This document shows, piece after piece, positions 1 through 14,909 of a DNA stretch of 64,000 nt; positions within the stretch are counted from its first letter, which is position 1, and each line of letters starts with the position of its first letter. The position numbers and the translations under genes are program-made. The stretch comes from Staphylococcus sp. KG4-3. GTDB taxonomy: Bacteria; Bacillota; Bacilli; Staphylococcales; Staphylococcaceae. The notes under the pieces are model-generated. The model searched no databases and was not told the origin of the DNA. It worked only from the letters and a program-made list of their open reading frames with translations. The stretch is from contig NZ_CP166245.1 of the NCBI RefSeq assembly GCF_033597815.2, forward strand, positions 372,001 through 436,000, read 5' to 3'.

Positions 1-140
1 CCAAGCAAAACCGAGTGAATTAGAGTTTTTTAACAAGCTTTGAATTCAAAAAGAAATAATCGCTAGTGTTCGAAAGAACACTCACAGATTAATAACATTT
101 TGGGTTTTCAACCGACTTGTTCGTGTTGAAAGTCAAAAAA
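1..140 (+). other. 3' part of a 16S-23S internal transcribed spacer
   Basis: This is the tail of the spacer upstream of the first 23S gene. It matches, base for base as far as I compared, the spacer segment that starts at 43228 downstream of tRNA-Ile. The 16S and tRNA-Ile genes of this first operon therefore lie outside the window to the left. Confidence 0.9.
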
Positions 141-3063
<2,923 letters not shown>

Positions 3064-3100
3064 ATTTTAAATTGTTTTGTTTTGGTTAAATCATATTTTA

Positions 3101-3121
3101 CTTACTATCTAGTTTTGAATG
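3101..3121 (+). other. 3' strand of the pre-23S processing stem
   Basis: This segment downstream of 23S is complementary, with one bulge and one mismatch, to the spacer segment following tRNA-Ile (43189-43210 in the second operon). Together they would form the long-range stem that loops out 23S in the primary transcript, the usual substrate of RNase III-type processing. In this first operon the 5' strand lies left of the window. Confidence 0.6.
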
Positions 3122-3143
3122 TATAATTTCATACATTTCATTG

Positions 3144-3258
3144 TCTGGTGACAATGGCAAAGAGGTCACACCTGTTCCCATGCCGAACACAGAAGTTAAG
3201 CTCTTTAGCGCCGATGGTAGTCGGACTTACGTTCCGCAAGAGTAGGACGTTGCCAGGC
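3144..3258 (+). rRNA. 5S ribosomal RNA (copy 1)
   Basis: A 115-nt 5S rRNA starting TCTGGTGAC and ending GTTGCCAGGC, the usual staphylococcal form. Its sequence is identical to the three other complete 5S genes at 40448, 46371 and 51665. It is the last gene of the truncated first operon. Its precursor would be matured by ribonuclease M5, whose gene rnmV is at 13423. Confidence 0.97.
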
Positions 3259-3280
3259 AGCATTTAGGATGCGATGAGCC

Positions 3281-3303
3281 GAGACCGAGAGGTCTCTTTT
3301 TTT
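3281..3303 (+). terminator. Intrinsic terminator of rrn copy 1
   Basis: A six-base-pair stem GAGACC/GGTCTC with a GAGA loop is followed by seven to eight T residues, 22 nt after the 5S gene. Confidence 0.75.
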
Positions 3304-3316
3304 ATGCGCTAAGAAC

Positions 3317-3380
3317 TTAACTTCAACTGAGAGTGATTGTCGGTTTTCGACGGAGTACATGAGCAAAAGCTCATGTATAA
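3317..3380 (+). repeat. Post-5S repeat element, copy a
   Basis: The element starts TTAACTTCAACTGAGAGT, continues through a GACGGAGT segment, and ends in a perfect 8-bp hairpin (3357-3364 with 3369-3376, AAAA loop). Related copies lie at 3519-3581, 51822-51848 (partial) and 52067-52130, each just after a terminator downstream of a 5S gene or 5S remnant. I do not recognise it as a named repeat. Confidence 0.7.
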
Positions 3381-3467
3381 GTCCCACTAATATAGAGAAA
3401 TATAATATGATAAGAGATTTACGAGTCTACCTTAATAAATTTAGAAATTAGAATTTAAAAGTGGAAC

Positions 3468-3504
3468 TTTGCAGGCAATTGAGGACCCCACAGGGTCTTT
3501 TTTT
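3468..3504 (+). terminator. Second terminator preceded by a vestigial 5S end
   Basis: A GACCC/GGGTC stem (3484-3488 with 3493-3497) is followed by a run of eight or more T residues. The bases just before it (TTTGCAGGCAATTGAGGACCC) resemble the end of a 5S gene plus its terminator as seen at 51771-51800. This suggests a decayed second 5S unit, but the match before the stem is only about 13 nt. Confidence 0.55.
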
Positions 3505-3518
3505 TATGCGCAAAAATC

Positions 3519-3581
3519 TTAATTTCAACTGAAAGTAATCGGTGATTTCAGAGGGGGACATGAGCAAAAGTCCATGTATAA
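3519..3581 (+). repeat. Post-5S repeat element, copy b (diverged)
   Basis: A second, more diverged copy of the element at 3317. It starts TTAATTTCAACTGAAAGTAA and ends ACATGAGCAAAAGTCCATGT, where the hairpin is no longer perfect. It follows the second terminator, so the order terminator-element occurs twice here. I see no gene in the rest of 3582-3712. Confidence 0.6.
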
Positions 3582-3712
3582 CCACTATTAACTCAATAGA
3601 ATGAGAGGTGATGCTTTAAAGGAAGAAATAACGAGATTTATATGAGTTTATGAGGAGTTCTTTAAATATGTTAAAATATAATGAAAATTGAAGTTTGAAA
3701 AGTGGGTGTTGT

Positions 3713-5675
<1,963 letters not shown>

Positions 5676-5680
5676 TATAA

Positions 5681-6031
<351 letters not shown>

Positions 6032-6037
6032 AATCAT

Positions 6038-6144
6038 GGTTGCTATATATAGTGGCCTTTCAAATTACATTTCCACTTAAGATTAAATTGTCATGAGCTT
6101 AAGTAATGTGCTTTGTAAGGTTACTATGTATAAGCAGCCTTTTT
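6038..6144 (+). terminator. Extended hairpin with U-tract between darA and holB
   Basis: The outer arms GGTTGCT (6038-6044) and AGCAGCC (6133-6139) pair, and complementarity continues inward with small interruptions (TATATAGT with ACTATGTA, GCCTTTCAAA with TTTGTAAGGT, CACTTAAG with CTTAAGTAATG) to a loop near 6083-6098. TTTTT follows at 6140. It has the form of an intrinsic terminator, but the holB ribosome binding site begins only 5 nt further on, so it may act as an attenuator inside an operon. Confidence 0.6.
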
Positions 6145-6162
6145 ATATAAAGGAGTAACTTT

Positions 6163-7092
6163 ATGATGGATGAGTTAGAAAGACTGACAAAAGCATATCA
6201 ATCAAGTAAACTGTCGCACGCTTATTTATTTGAGGGCGATGATGGACAATCCATGCAGCAAGTCGCAATTGATTTCACGAAATTAATACTATGTGGGCAA
6301 GACAATCAATGTCAGTTAAAAGTAGAAACATTTAATCATCCAGATTTTATGTATATATCTTCCGAAGAAACTACGATTAAAAAAGACCAAGTAGAACAAT
6401 TAGTACATCATATGAATCAACTACCTATCGAAGGTGACTATAAAGTTTATATTATTGAATCTTTTGAGAAGTTAACCGTTCAAGGTGAAAATAGTATTTT
6501 AAAATTTTTAGAAGAACCACCTGATAATACGATAGCCATCTTATTAACAACAAAACCAGAACAAATTTTAGATACTATTCATTCTAGATGTCAGCATGTA
6601 TATTTTAAGCCAATAGATAAGTCTATCTTTATAGAAAGATTAATCGAACGCGAAATTTCGCGTCCTGTAGCAGAATTGCTCAGTACATATACAACCCAAA
6701 TTGAAACTGCAGTAGCGATAAATGAAGAGGCAGACTTGATGGCATTGCGTAAAAGTATTATAAAATGGTGCCAATTGTTGTTAACAAATCGTTCAATGGC
6801 ATTGATAGCGATTGTCGATTTATTAAAACAGGCTAAAAATCGTCGTTTACAGTTAGTTACATTAGCCGCAGTTAATGGTTTCTTTGAAGATGTTATGCAT
6901 GCTAAAGTAGGAATGGATGATGATATTATATATCGTGATTTGCATGAAGAAGTAAAAGTATTTTCTGAAAAATTAACATATAATCAAATTATTTTGATGT
7001 ATGATCAAATAACAGAAGCACATAAAAAATTAAACCAAAATGTTAATCCGACATTAGTATTTGAACAGATTGTGATAAAAGGGGTGAGTTAA
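6163..7092 (+). CDS. holB: DNA polymerase III subunit delta prime
   Basis: 309 residues. Clamp-loader subunit that helps load the beta sliding clamp at replication forks. The N-terminal AAA+ region contains SHAYLFEGDD at residues 18-27. An NSILKFLEEPP stretch and a TIHSRCQ sensor region follow, as in bacterial delta prime and gamma/tau proteins. There is no intact Walker A lysine motif, as expected for delta prime. The ATG at 6163 has AAAGGAG 7 nt upstream; ATG 6166 is an equally good alternative. The stop is 2 nt before ricT. Confidence 0.95.
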   Translation: MMDELERLTKAYQSSKLSHAYLFEGDDGQSMQQVAIDFTKLILCGQDNQCQLKVETFNHPDFMYISSEETTIKKDQVEQLVHHMNQLPIEGDYKVYIIESFEKLTVQGENSILKFLEEPPDNTIAILLTTKPEQILDTIHSRCQHVYFKPIDKSIFIERLIEREISRPVAELLSTYTTQIETAVAINEEADLMALRKSIIKWCQLLLTNRSMALIAIVDLLKQAKNRRLQLVTLAAVNGFFEDVMHAKVGMDDDIIYRDLHEEVKVFSEKLTYNQIILMYDQITEAHKKLNQNVNPTLVFEQIVIKGVS

Positions 7093-7094
7093 AC

Positions 7095-7898
7095 ATGCAA
7101 AATGTAGTAGGAATTGATTTTCAAAAATCGGGGAAAATGGAATACTATTCGCCAAAAGATTTCGATTTAAATGTAGATGATTGGGTGGTAGTTGAGTCTA
7201 AAAGAGGATTAGAGATGGGGCGTGTAAAATATGCTCCGTTAGATGTTGCAGATGAAGATGTAACACTACCTTTAAAAGAAATCGTCCGTCATGCAACAGA
7301 TGAGGATTTAAGTCGATATGAGCAAAATGAAAAAGATGCTGAAGAGGCAATGGCATTATGCAAAAATACGATTCAACAACAGAGTTTAGAAATGAGATTA
7401 GTAAATTGTGAATTTACATTAGATAAATCAAAAGTAATTTTTAATTTTACATCGGATGAACGCGTTGATTTTAGAAAATTAGTAAAAGTTCTAGCTCAAA
7501 AACTAAAAACACGTATTGAGTTAAGACAAATAGGTGTTAGAGATGAAGCAAAATTACTTGGTGGTATTGGACCGTGTGGACGTTCTTTATGCTGTGCTAC
7601 GTTTTTAGGTGACTTTGAACCAGTATCTATAAAAATGGCAAAAGATCAAAATTTATCACTTAATCCTACTAAAATTTCAGGGGCTTGCGGTCGTTTAATG
7701 TGTTGTCTTAAATATGAAAATGACTATTATGAAGAGGCGCGTGCCCAATTACCTGATGTAGGAGAAGCTATTAAAACGCCAGAAGGTAATGGTAAAGTAA
7801 TTGGCCTAAACATCTTAGATATTTCTATGCAAGTAAAAGTGGAAGGGCTTGAACAGCCACTTGAATATAAAATGGAAGAATTAGAAACATTAAATTAG
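7095..7898 (+). CDS. ricT: PSP1-domain protein RicT (YaaT)
   Basis: 267 residues. Cytoplasmic PSP1 C-terminal-domain protein. In Bacillus it belongs to the RicA-RicF-RicT (Y) complex that binds iron-sulfur clusters and steers RNase Y-dependent mRNA maturation. The cysteine-rich PCGRSLCCATF (about residues 159-169) and ACGRLMCCLKY (about 198-208) motifs are present and would be the cluster ligands. The start codon lies 2 nt after holB, and the gene leads directly into yabA, so the three are very probably one transcript. Confidence 0.95.
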   Translation: MQNVVGIDFQKSGKMEYYSPKDFDLNVDDWVVVESKRGLEMGRVKYAPLDVADEDVTLPLKEIVRHATDEDLSRYEQNEKDAEEAMALCKNTIQQQSLEMRLVNCEFTLDKSKVIFNFTSDERVDFRKLVKVLAQKLKTRIELRQIGVRDEAKLLGGIGPCGRSLCCATFLGDFEPVSIKMAKDQNLSLNPTKISGACGRLMCCLKYENDYYEEARAQLPDVGEAIKTPEGNGKVIGLNILDISMQVKVEGLEQPLEYKMEELETLN

Positions 7899-7913
7899 GA
7901 GGCCAAAATAACA

Positions 7914-8255
7914 TTGAATCGTAGCGACATATTTGAAAAATTAGCAAATTTAGAATCAAATATTAATCAAATCAATACTGATATGGTTAATTTGAAAAAC
8001 CTTACGGTTGAATTAATTGAAGAAAATGTCGCCTTACAAATCGAGAATGAGAATCTAAAAACATTGATAGATAAAGAAGAACAATCTAAAAATGTAGTAC
8101 AAGGTAAGAAAACCCCTGTTAAACAACCACTTCGCAGTAAAGATAATTTGGCTATGCTTTATAAAGAGGGGTTCCATATTTGTAATGGTGAATTATTTGG
8201 GAAACATAGAAAAGGCGATGATTGCTTATTCTGTCTCGAAGTATTAACTGAATAA
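7914..8255 (+). CDS. yabA: Replication initiation control protein YabA
   Basis: 113 residues, starting with TTG at 7914 preceded by a strong AGGAGG (7897-7902). YabA binds DnaA and DnaN and restrains initiation of chromosome replication. Residues 1-60 are a heptad-rich coiled coil used for tetramerisation. The C-terminal domain carries the zinc ligand pattern H-I-C ... H-R-x-G-x-D-C-L-F-C. Expression next to holB and tmk fits a replication role. Confidence 0.95.
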   Translation: MNRSDIFEKLANLESNINQINTDMVNLKNLTVELIEENVALQIENENLKTLIDKEEQSKNVVQGKKTPVKQPLRSKDNLAMLYKEGFHICNGELFGKHRKGDDCLFCLEVLTE

Positions 8256-8296
8256 AAGTTGATACAGAACAAAATCAATAGTAATCATATGTAATT

Positions 8297-8355
8297 GAGG
8301 ATGAGCAGTAACGATAGGCTTGATTATTAAGCATCGTTACCTTATCCTCTTTTTT
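8297..8355 (+). terminator. Two-part hairpin with U-tract between yabA and trmN6
   Basis: GAGGAT (8297-8302) pairs with ATCCTC (8344-8349) and GTAACGAT (8308-8315) with ATCGTTAC (8333-8340). A run of six T follows. The trmN6 ribosome binding site GGAGG starts at the first base after the T-run. I infer a terminator that may be partly read through, because I see no promoter between it and trmN6. Confidence 0.7.
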
Positions 8356-8368
8356 GGAGGTTAGGAAG

Positions 8369-9094
8369 ATGCTTTTAGAAGATGAAAGATTAGATTATTT
8401 AATAAAAGAAAACTTAAGAATTATACAAAATGATGAAGTGTTTTCTTTTTCTACAGATGCACTATTACTCGCGCATTTTACAAAAGTTAAAAAGCAAGAT
8501 ACGATTATGGATTTGTGTTCAGGGAATGGAGTTATCCCTCTATTACTTTCAGATAAAGGGCAACAACATATAGATGGTATAGAGATTCAGCAACAACTAG
8601 TTGATATGGCACAAAGAAGTGTCGCATATAATCAATTAGAAGATAGAATCCACATGTATCATATGGATTTAAAGGACACATATCACCAATTTATGCCTTC
8701 ACAATATAGCCTTGTTACTTGTAATCCACCTTACTTTAAAGTCAATCAACAACATCAACATCAAAAAGATGCGCATAAAATAGCTAGGCATGAGATAATG
8801 TGTACATTAGAAGATTGTTGTTTAGCAGCGAGACATTTATTAAAGCAAGGTGGACGTATGGTAATGGTTCATAGAGCTGAACGTCTTATGGATGTCTTAA
8901 GTTACATGAGAGCATATCAAATTGAGCCTAAAAAACTTTATTTTGTGTATAGTAAACAAAACAAAGTGGCGCAAACAATAGTCGTGGAAGGTAGAAAAAG
9001 TGGTAACCAAGGTTTAGACATACAGCCACCATTTTATATTTATAATAATGATGGCAGTTACACCGAGGAAATGAGAGAAATATATTATGGATAA
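8369..9094 (+). CDS. trmN6: tRNA1(Val) adenine-37 N6-methyltransferase-like protein
   Basis: 241 residues, Rossmann-fold class I SAM-dependent methyltransferase of the YfiC/TrmN6 family. The SAM-binding DLCSGNGVIPLLL motif is near residues 45-57, and the catalytic NPPY motif typical of N6-adenine methylases is near residues 117-120 (TCNPPYF). ATG 8369 is chosen over the in-frame TTG at 8354, which falls inside the U-tract and GGAGG site. The gene overlaps the next one by 8 nt. The exact tRNA target in staphylococci is inferred from family membership. Confidence 0.88.
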   Translation: MLLEDERLDYLIKENLRIIQNDEVFSFSTDALLLAHFTKVKKQDTIMDLCSGNGVIPLLLSDKGQQHIDGIEIQQQLVDMAQRSVAYNQLEDRIHMYHMDLKDTYHQFMPSQYSLVTCNPPYFKVNQQHQHQKDAHKIARHEIMCTLEDCCLAARHLLKQGGRMVMVHRAERLMDVLSYMRAYQIEPKKLYFVYSKQNKVAQTIVVEGRKSGNQGLDIQPPFYIYNNDGSYTEEMREIYYG

Positions 9095-9335
9095 ACATTA
9101 TATTTATATAGTTAAATGTAAAGATGGTAGTTTATATACGGGTTATGCAAAAGATGTTACACAGCGAGTAGCTAAACATAATAATGGACAAGGCGCTAAA
9201 TATACGAAAATAAGACGTCCGGTACAACTCGTTTATCAAGAAATGTTCGCTACAAAGTCTGAAGCATTGAAACGTGAGTATGAAATTAAAACATATACAC
9301 GTCAACAAAAATTAGAATTAATAAGTGAGGATTAG
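9087..9335 (+). CDS. GIY-YIG nuclease superfamily protein (YazA type)
   Basis: 82 residues consisting of a single GIY-YIG domain. YIYIVKCKDGSLYTGYAKD (residues 5-23) carries the two signature strands, followed by a conserved arginine and the E(Y)EIKTYTRQQK region. Stand-alone members are widespread in Firmicutes; their role is poorly defined and often proposed to be in DNA repair. Translationally coupled to trmN6 (8-nt overlap) and 3 nt before rsmI, so cotranscription is nearly certain. Confidence 0.9.
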   Translation: MDKHYIYIVKCKDGSLYTGYAKDVTQRVAKHNNGQGAKYTKIRRPVQLVYQEMFATKSEALKREYEIKTYTRQQKLELISED

Positions 9336-9338
9336 GTT

Positions 9339-10172
9339 ATGTCGATATTATATTTAGTAGGAACGCCTATTGGTAATTTGGCGGATATTACATATCGCGC
9401 TGTTGATACTTTAAAAACCGTAGATTTGATTGCATGTGAAGATACGCGAGTGACCAAAAAATTATGTGCACATTATGAAATACAAGCACCACTCAAATCT
9501 TACCATGATCATAATAAAGAACAGCAAACAGATTATCTTATTGAACAATTGCAACAAGGTATTGAGATAGCATTAGTATCAGATGCAGGTTTGCCATTAA
9601 TCAGTGACCCTGGATATGAACTTGTTGTTGCAGCTAGAGAAAACGGTATAAGAGTAGAAACTATACCCGGGCCAAACGCAGGTTTAACTGCACTAATGGC
9701 AAGTGGATTACCTTCCTTTACTTACACGTTTTTAGGCTTTTTACCACGAAAAGACAAACAAAAACAATCATATTTGGAACAACGTATGTATGAAAATAGC
9801 ACATTAATTATTTACGAGTCGCCACATCGTGTAAAAGATACAATTAAAACGATTCAAAAGGTTGATAGAGAACGTAAAGTGTCTGTAGGGAGAGAGTTGA
9901 CAAAAAAATTCGAACAAATTGTTACTGACTATGTAGGAAATGTGCTAGATCGTCTTAATAACGGAAATATTCCAACTAAAGGTGAGTTTGTAGTAATTAT
10001 TGAAGGCGCAGAACCAATCGAAGATACAGCTTGGTTTGAAGACATGTCACTCAAAGCACATGTTGATTATCATATAAATCAAGGTATGAAACCGAAAGCG
10101 GCGATTAAACAGGTAGCAGAATTACGCCAAATGAAGACAAGTGAAGTTTATGACATCTATCATGAAGTTTAA
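9339..10172 (+). CDS. rsmI: 16S rRNA (cytidine-1402-2'-O)-methyltransferase
   Basis: 277 residues. RsmI methylates the ribose of C1402 in the decoding centre of 16S rRNA. It is a tetrapyrrole-methylase-fold enzyme: the N-terminal LVGTPIGNLADIT (residues 6-18), ACEDTR near 33-38, and DAGLPLISDPG near 80-90 are the conserved SAM and substrate motifs. Its target rRNA genes lie in this window. It is the last gene of the tmk-side run; a 338-nt gap follows. Confidence 0.96.
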   Translation: MSILYLVGTPIGNLADITYRAVDTLKTVDLIACEDTRVTKKLCAHYEIQAPLKSYHDHNKEQQTDYLIEQLQQGIEIALVSDAGLPLISDPGYELVVAARENGIRVETIPGPNAGLTALMASGLPSFTYTFLGFLPRKDKQKQSYLEQRMYENSTLIIYESPHRVKDTIKTIQKVDRERKVSVGRELTKKFEQIVTDYVGNVLDRLNNGNIPTKGEFVVIIEGAEPIEDTAWFEDMSLKAHVDYHINQGMKPKAAIKQVAELRQMKTSEVYDIYHEV

Positions 10173-10264
10173 GTATGTTGTGGAGGCTCAAATCATAGAT
10201 AGTTTGATTTACTAATTAATAGATCTAAGTAAAAGGACATACCATAAATTCGAATTTAATCAAG

Positions 10265-10337
10265 AAAAAAGAGTTGAAAAACTCCCATAACATGCGTGAT
10301 TTATGGTAATGTAGATAAGATAGAGATTATTAATCAT
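10265..10337 (-). ncRNA. Candidate small RNA, minus strand, upstream of metG
   Basis: On the minus strand an extended -10 element TGCTATAAT (TATAAT at 10349-10344) would start a transcript near 10337. A GAGTT/AACTC hairpin with a TTTC loop followed by six T (10284 down to 10265) would end it, giving about 73 nt. The -35 region is poor. This is a structural prediction only and matches no named staphylococcal RNA I can recall. Confidence 0.35.
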
Positions 10338-10452
10338 ATTTAAATTATAGCAAAATTAAAACTTAAAAACGCTGGATATGACTAGTATGCTATCCAAAGA
10401 ATTTTTATGATGATTAACATATAAATCGGAATAGAAATACACATCTGCTTCA

Positions 10453-10481
10453 TTGAAAACAAAAATGAATTTAGATATATT
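10453..10481 (+). promoter_or_regulatory. Probable sigma-A promoter of metG
   Basis: TTGAAA (10453-10458), a 17-nt spacer, and TATATT (10476-10481), about 30 nt upstream of the metG start. Close to consensus and correctly spaced. Confidence 0.65.
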
Positions 10482-10486
10482 TATAG

Positions 10487-12490
<2,004 letters not shown>

Positions 12491-12515
12491 CCACAAATTA
12501 AGGAGCGGTTAAAAG

Positions 12516-13289
12516 ATGCTAATCGATACACATGTTCATTTAAATGCAGATCAATACGACGAAGATTTAGAAGCGGTTATTGAACGTGCTAAAGAAAATG
12601 GTGTAGATCGCATGTTTGTAGTTGGTTTTGATACACCTACAGTTGAGCGTACAATGGAACTCATTGACCAATATGAATTTATTTACGGTATCATTGGATG
12701 GCACCCTGTTGATGCGATTGATTGTACAGAAGAACGATTAGAATGGATTGAATCACTTGCGGCGCATCCTAAAGTGATTGGTATCGGTGAAACAGGTTTG
12801 GATTATCACTGGGATAAATCACCTAAAGATATTCAGCAAGCGTTATTTAGAAAGCAAATAGCCTTGGCAAAACGTGTTAATCTGCCAATTATCATTCATA
12901 ATAGAGAAGCAACTCAAGATTGTATAGATATTTTGAAAGAAGAGCATGCAGAAGATATTGGCGGTATTATGCATAGCTTTAGTGCTTCTCCTGAAATTGC
13001 GGATGATGTCATTAATAAATTGAACTTTTATGTTTCTTTAGGTGGTCCTGTAACATTTAAAAATGCGAAACAACCTAAAGAAGTTGCAAAGCATGTACCG
13101 TTTGATAGATTGTTAGTTGAAACAGATGCGCCATTTCTATCGCCACACCCTTATAGAGGTAAGCGTAATGAGCCAGCACGTGTAACACTAGTTGCTGAAG
13201 AAATTGCTGAATTACGTGGTGTGAGTTATGAAGAAGTGTGTAAACAAACAACTGAAAATGCAGAACGATTGTTTAATTTAAAAGCATAA
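12516..13289 (+). CDS. tatD: TatD-family metal-dependent deoxyribonuclease
   Basis: 257 residues, TIM-barrel metallohydrolase. The metal ligands are visible as H6 and H8 (DTHVHL), the glutamate in GIGETGLDY (near residue 92), histidines in IIHNRE and IMHSFS, and the aspartate in VETDAP near residue 204. Family members are 3'-5' nucleases implicated in DNA repair or RNA trimming. The ribosome binding site AAGGAG lies 10 nt upstream. It follows metG with a short gap, an association conserved in Firmicutes, and is followed by rnmV. Confidence 0.95.
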   Translation: MLIDTHVHLNADQYDEDLEAVIERAKENGVDRMFVVGFDTPTVERTMELIDQYEFIYGIIGWHPVDAIDCTEERLEWIESLAAHPKVIGIGETGLDYHWDKSPKDIQQALFRKQIALAKRVNLPIIIHNREATQDCIDILKEEHAEDIGGIMHSFSASPEIADDVINKLNFYVSLGGPVTFKNAKQPKEVAKHVPFDRLLVETDAPFLSPHPYRGKRNEPARVTLVAEEIAELRGVSYEEVCKQTTENAERLFNLKA

Positions 13290-13297
13290 AATATTAC

Positions 13298-13378
13298 AAA
13301 AGGTATCGGTCTGAGATAAGGCTTAGTTGATAAAATATAGGCTAAGTAGTCATCATAATTTACGCCGATACCTTTTTT
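13298..13378 (+). terminator. Long-range hairpin with U-tract between tatD and rnmV
   Basis: AAAAGGTATCGG (13298-13309) pairs with CCGATACCTTTT (13365-13376). The loop contains a second stem of CTTAG with CTAAG (about 13322-13326 and 13342-13346). A T-run follows. It lies 45 nt before rnmV with no obvious promoter in between. Confidence 0.65.
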
Positions 13379-13422
13379 ATTTTTATCTAAACCGAAGTGA
13401 GTAATGAAAGGTGTAACAATAA

Positions 13423-13974
13423 ATGAAGATAAATGAATTTATTGTAGTTGAAGGTAGAGACGATACAGAACGAGTAAAAAGAGCGGTTGAATGTGATACG
13501 ATTGAGACAAATGGTAGTGCTATCAATCAGGCAACTTTAGAGGTTATTGCACGGGCATTTGAAACTAGAGGGGTCATTGTACTTACTGATCCAGATTTCC
13601 CAGGTGATAAAATAAGGAATACAATTCAAAAATACATTCCGGGTGTTAAACATGCCTATATTGACCGCGATAAGGCTAAAAACAAACGCGGAAAAATAGG
13701 TGTAGAACATGCTAATATTGATGATATTAAAGAAGCATTGATGAATGTAAGTACGCCTTTTGAAGAAGGGCACGAATCAATAAGTAAAGACGTGTTGATT
13801 GATTTAGGCTTGCTCGTTGGTAAAGATGCACGTAAAAAAAGGGAACTGTTAGGCCGTAAATTGCATATTGGTCATTCTAATGGTAAACAGTTGTTGAATA
13901 AACTAAATGCATTTGGTTATACAGAAACAGATGTTAGAAATGCATTAAGTGATAATGAGGGAAGTGAAAGTTAA
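13423..13974 (+). CDS. rnmV: Ribonuclease M5
   Basis: 183 residues. RNase M5 performs the final maturation of the 5S rRNA precursor, acting with ribosomal protein L18. The N-terminal TOPRIM domain shows the catalytic glutamate E10 (VVEGRDD) and the DxD-type motif D56-P-D58 (LTDPDFPGD). The C-terminal half (from about residue 100) is the RNA-binding extension. The stop codon directly abuts the rsmA start, a conserved pairing of two rRNA-processing enzymes. Four 5S genes that it would process are in this window. Confidence 0.96.
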   Translation: MKINEFIVVEGRDDTERVKRAVECDTIETNGSAINQATLEVIARAFETRGVIVLTDPDFPGDKIRNTIQKYIPGVKHAYIDRDKAKNKRGKIGVEHANIDDIKEALMNVSTPFEEGHESISKDVLIDLGLLVGKDARKKRELLGRKLHIGHSNGKQLLNKLNAFGYTETDVRNALSDNEGSES

Positions 13975-14865
13975 ATGGAATATAAAGATATTGCAACACC
14001 AACGCGAACCAAAGCATTACTTAATCAGTATGGATTTAATTTCAAAAAGAGTTTGGGACAGAATTTTTTAATTGATGTGAATATTATTCATAATATCATT
14101 GAGGCCAGTGATATTGATGCGCATACAGGCATAATAGAAATAGGACCTGGTATGGGTTCATTAACGGAACAATTGGCTAAAAATGCTAAAAAAGTGGTTG
14201 CCTTTGAAATTGATCAACGTCTAATGCCTGTACTTGAAGATACAATGGGACCATATGATAATGTGACTATAATAAATGAGGATATACTTAAAGCAGATAT
14301 TGCGCATTATGTTGCTGAACATTTTTCTGAATGTAAGAAAATAATGGTAGTAGCTAACTTACCATATTACATTACAACACCTATTTTATTAAATTTAATG
14401 CAACAATCATTACCAATTGATGGTTATGTAGTTATGATGCAAAAAGAAGTAGGAGAACGTCTTAATGCACAAGTCGGCACAAAAGCGTATGGTTCATTAT
14501 CAATTGTGGCACAATATTATACAGAAACGAGTAAAGTGCTAACTGTACCTAAAGCTGTATTCTTACCACCACCGAATGTAGATTCTATTGTAGTTAAATT
14601 AATGAAGCGCGACACACCGATTGTTACTGTAGATGATGAAGATAAATTTTTCAAAATGACAAAAGGAGCGTTTGGTCAAAGACGTAAGACAATTAATAAT
14701 AATTATCAAAGTTTATTTGTAAATGGCAAAGCTAATAAACAAATGATACTCGATTGGTTAGAAGCCAGTGATATAGATCCGAGAAGGCGAGGAGAAACGC
14801 TTTCAATAAAAGAATTTGCACATTTATACAATGAATTGAAAAATTTCCCAGAATTAGAATTTTAA
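13975..14865 (+). CDS. rsmA: 16S rRNA (adenine-1518/1519-N6)-dimethyltransferase (KsgA)
   Basis: 296 residues. Dimethylates two adjacent adenines in the 3' terminal helix of 16S rRNA as a late check on small-subunit assembly. The conserved KKSLGQNFL (24-32), the SAM-binding [11 protein letters not shown], and the catalytic [10 protein letters not shown] motif near residue 126 are present. The start codon immediately follows the rnmV stop, so translation is probably coupled. The ribosome binding site GAGGGAAG is inside the rnmV 3' end. Confidence 0.97.
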   Translation: MEYKDIATPTRTKALLNQYGFNFKKSLGQNFLIDVNIIHNIIEASDIDAHTGIIEIGPGMGSLTEQLAKNAKKVVAFEIDQRLMPVLEDTMGPYDNVTIINEDILKADIAHYVAEHFSECKKIMVVANLPYYITTPILLNLMQQSLPIDGYVVMMQKEVGERLNAQVGTKAYGSLSIVAQYYTETSKVLTVPKAVFLPPPNVDSIVVKLMKRDTPIVTVDDEDKFFKMTKGAFGQRRKTINNNYQSLFVNGKANKQMILDWLEASDIDPRRRGETLSIKEFAHLYNELKNFPELEF

Positions 14866-14869
14866 ATTA

Positions 14870-14898
14870 TTGACAAGTGCGCTTTACCTTGCTAAAAT
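14870..14898 (+). promoter_or_regulatory. veg promoter 1 (distal)
   Basis: TTGACA (14870-14875), exactly 17 nt, TAAAAT (14893-14898). A near-consensus sigma-A promoter, starting 5 nt after the rsmA stop codon. Confidence 0.7.
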
Positions 14899-14909
14899 TG
14901 AGATTTTAT

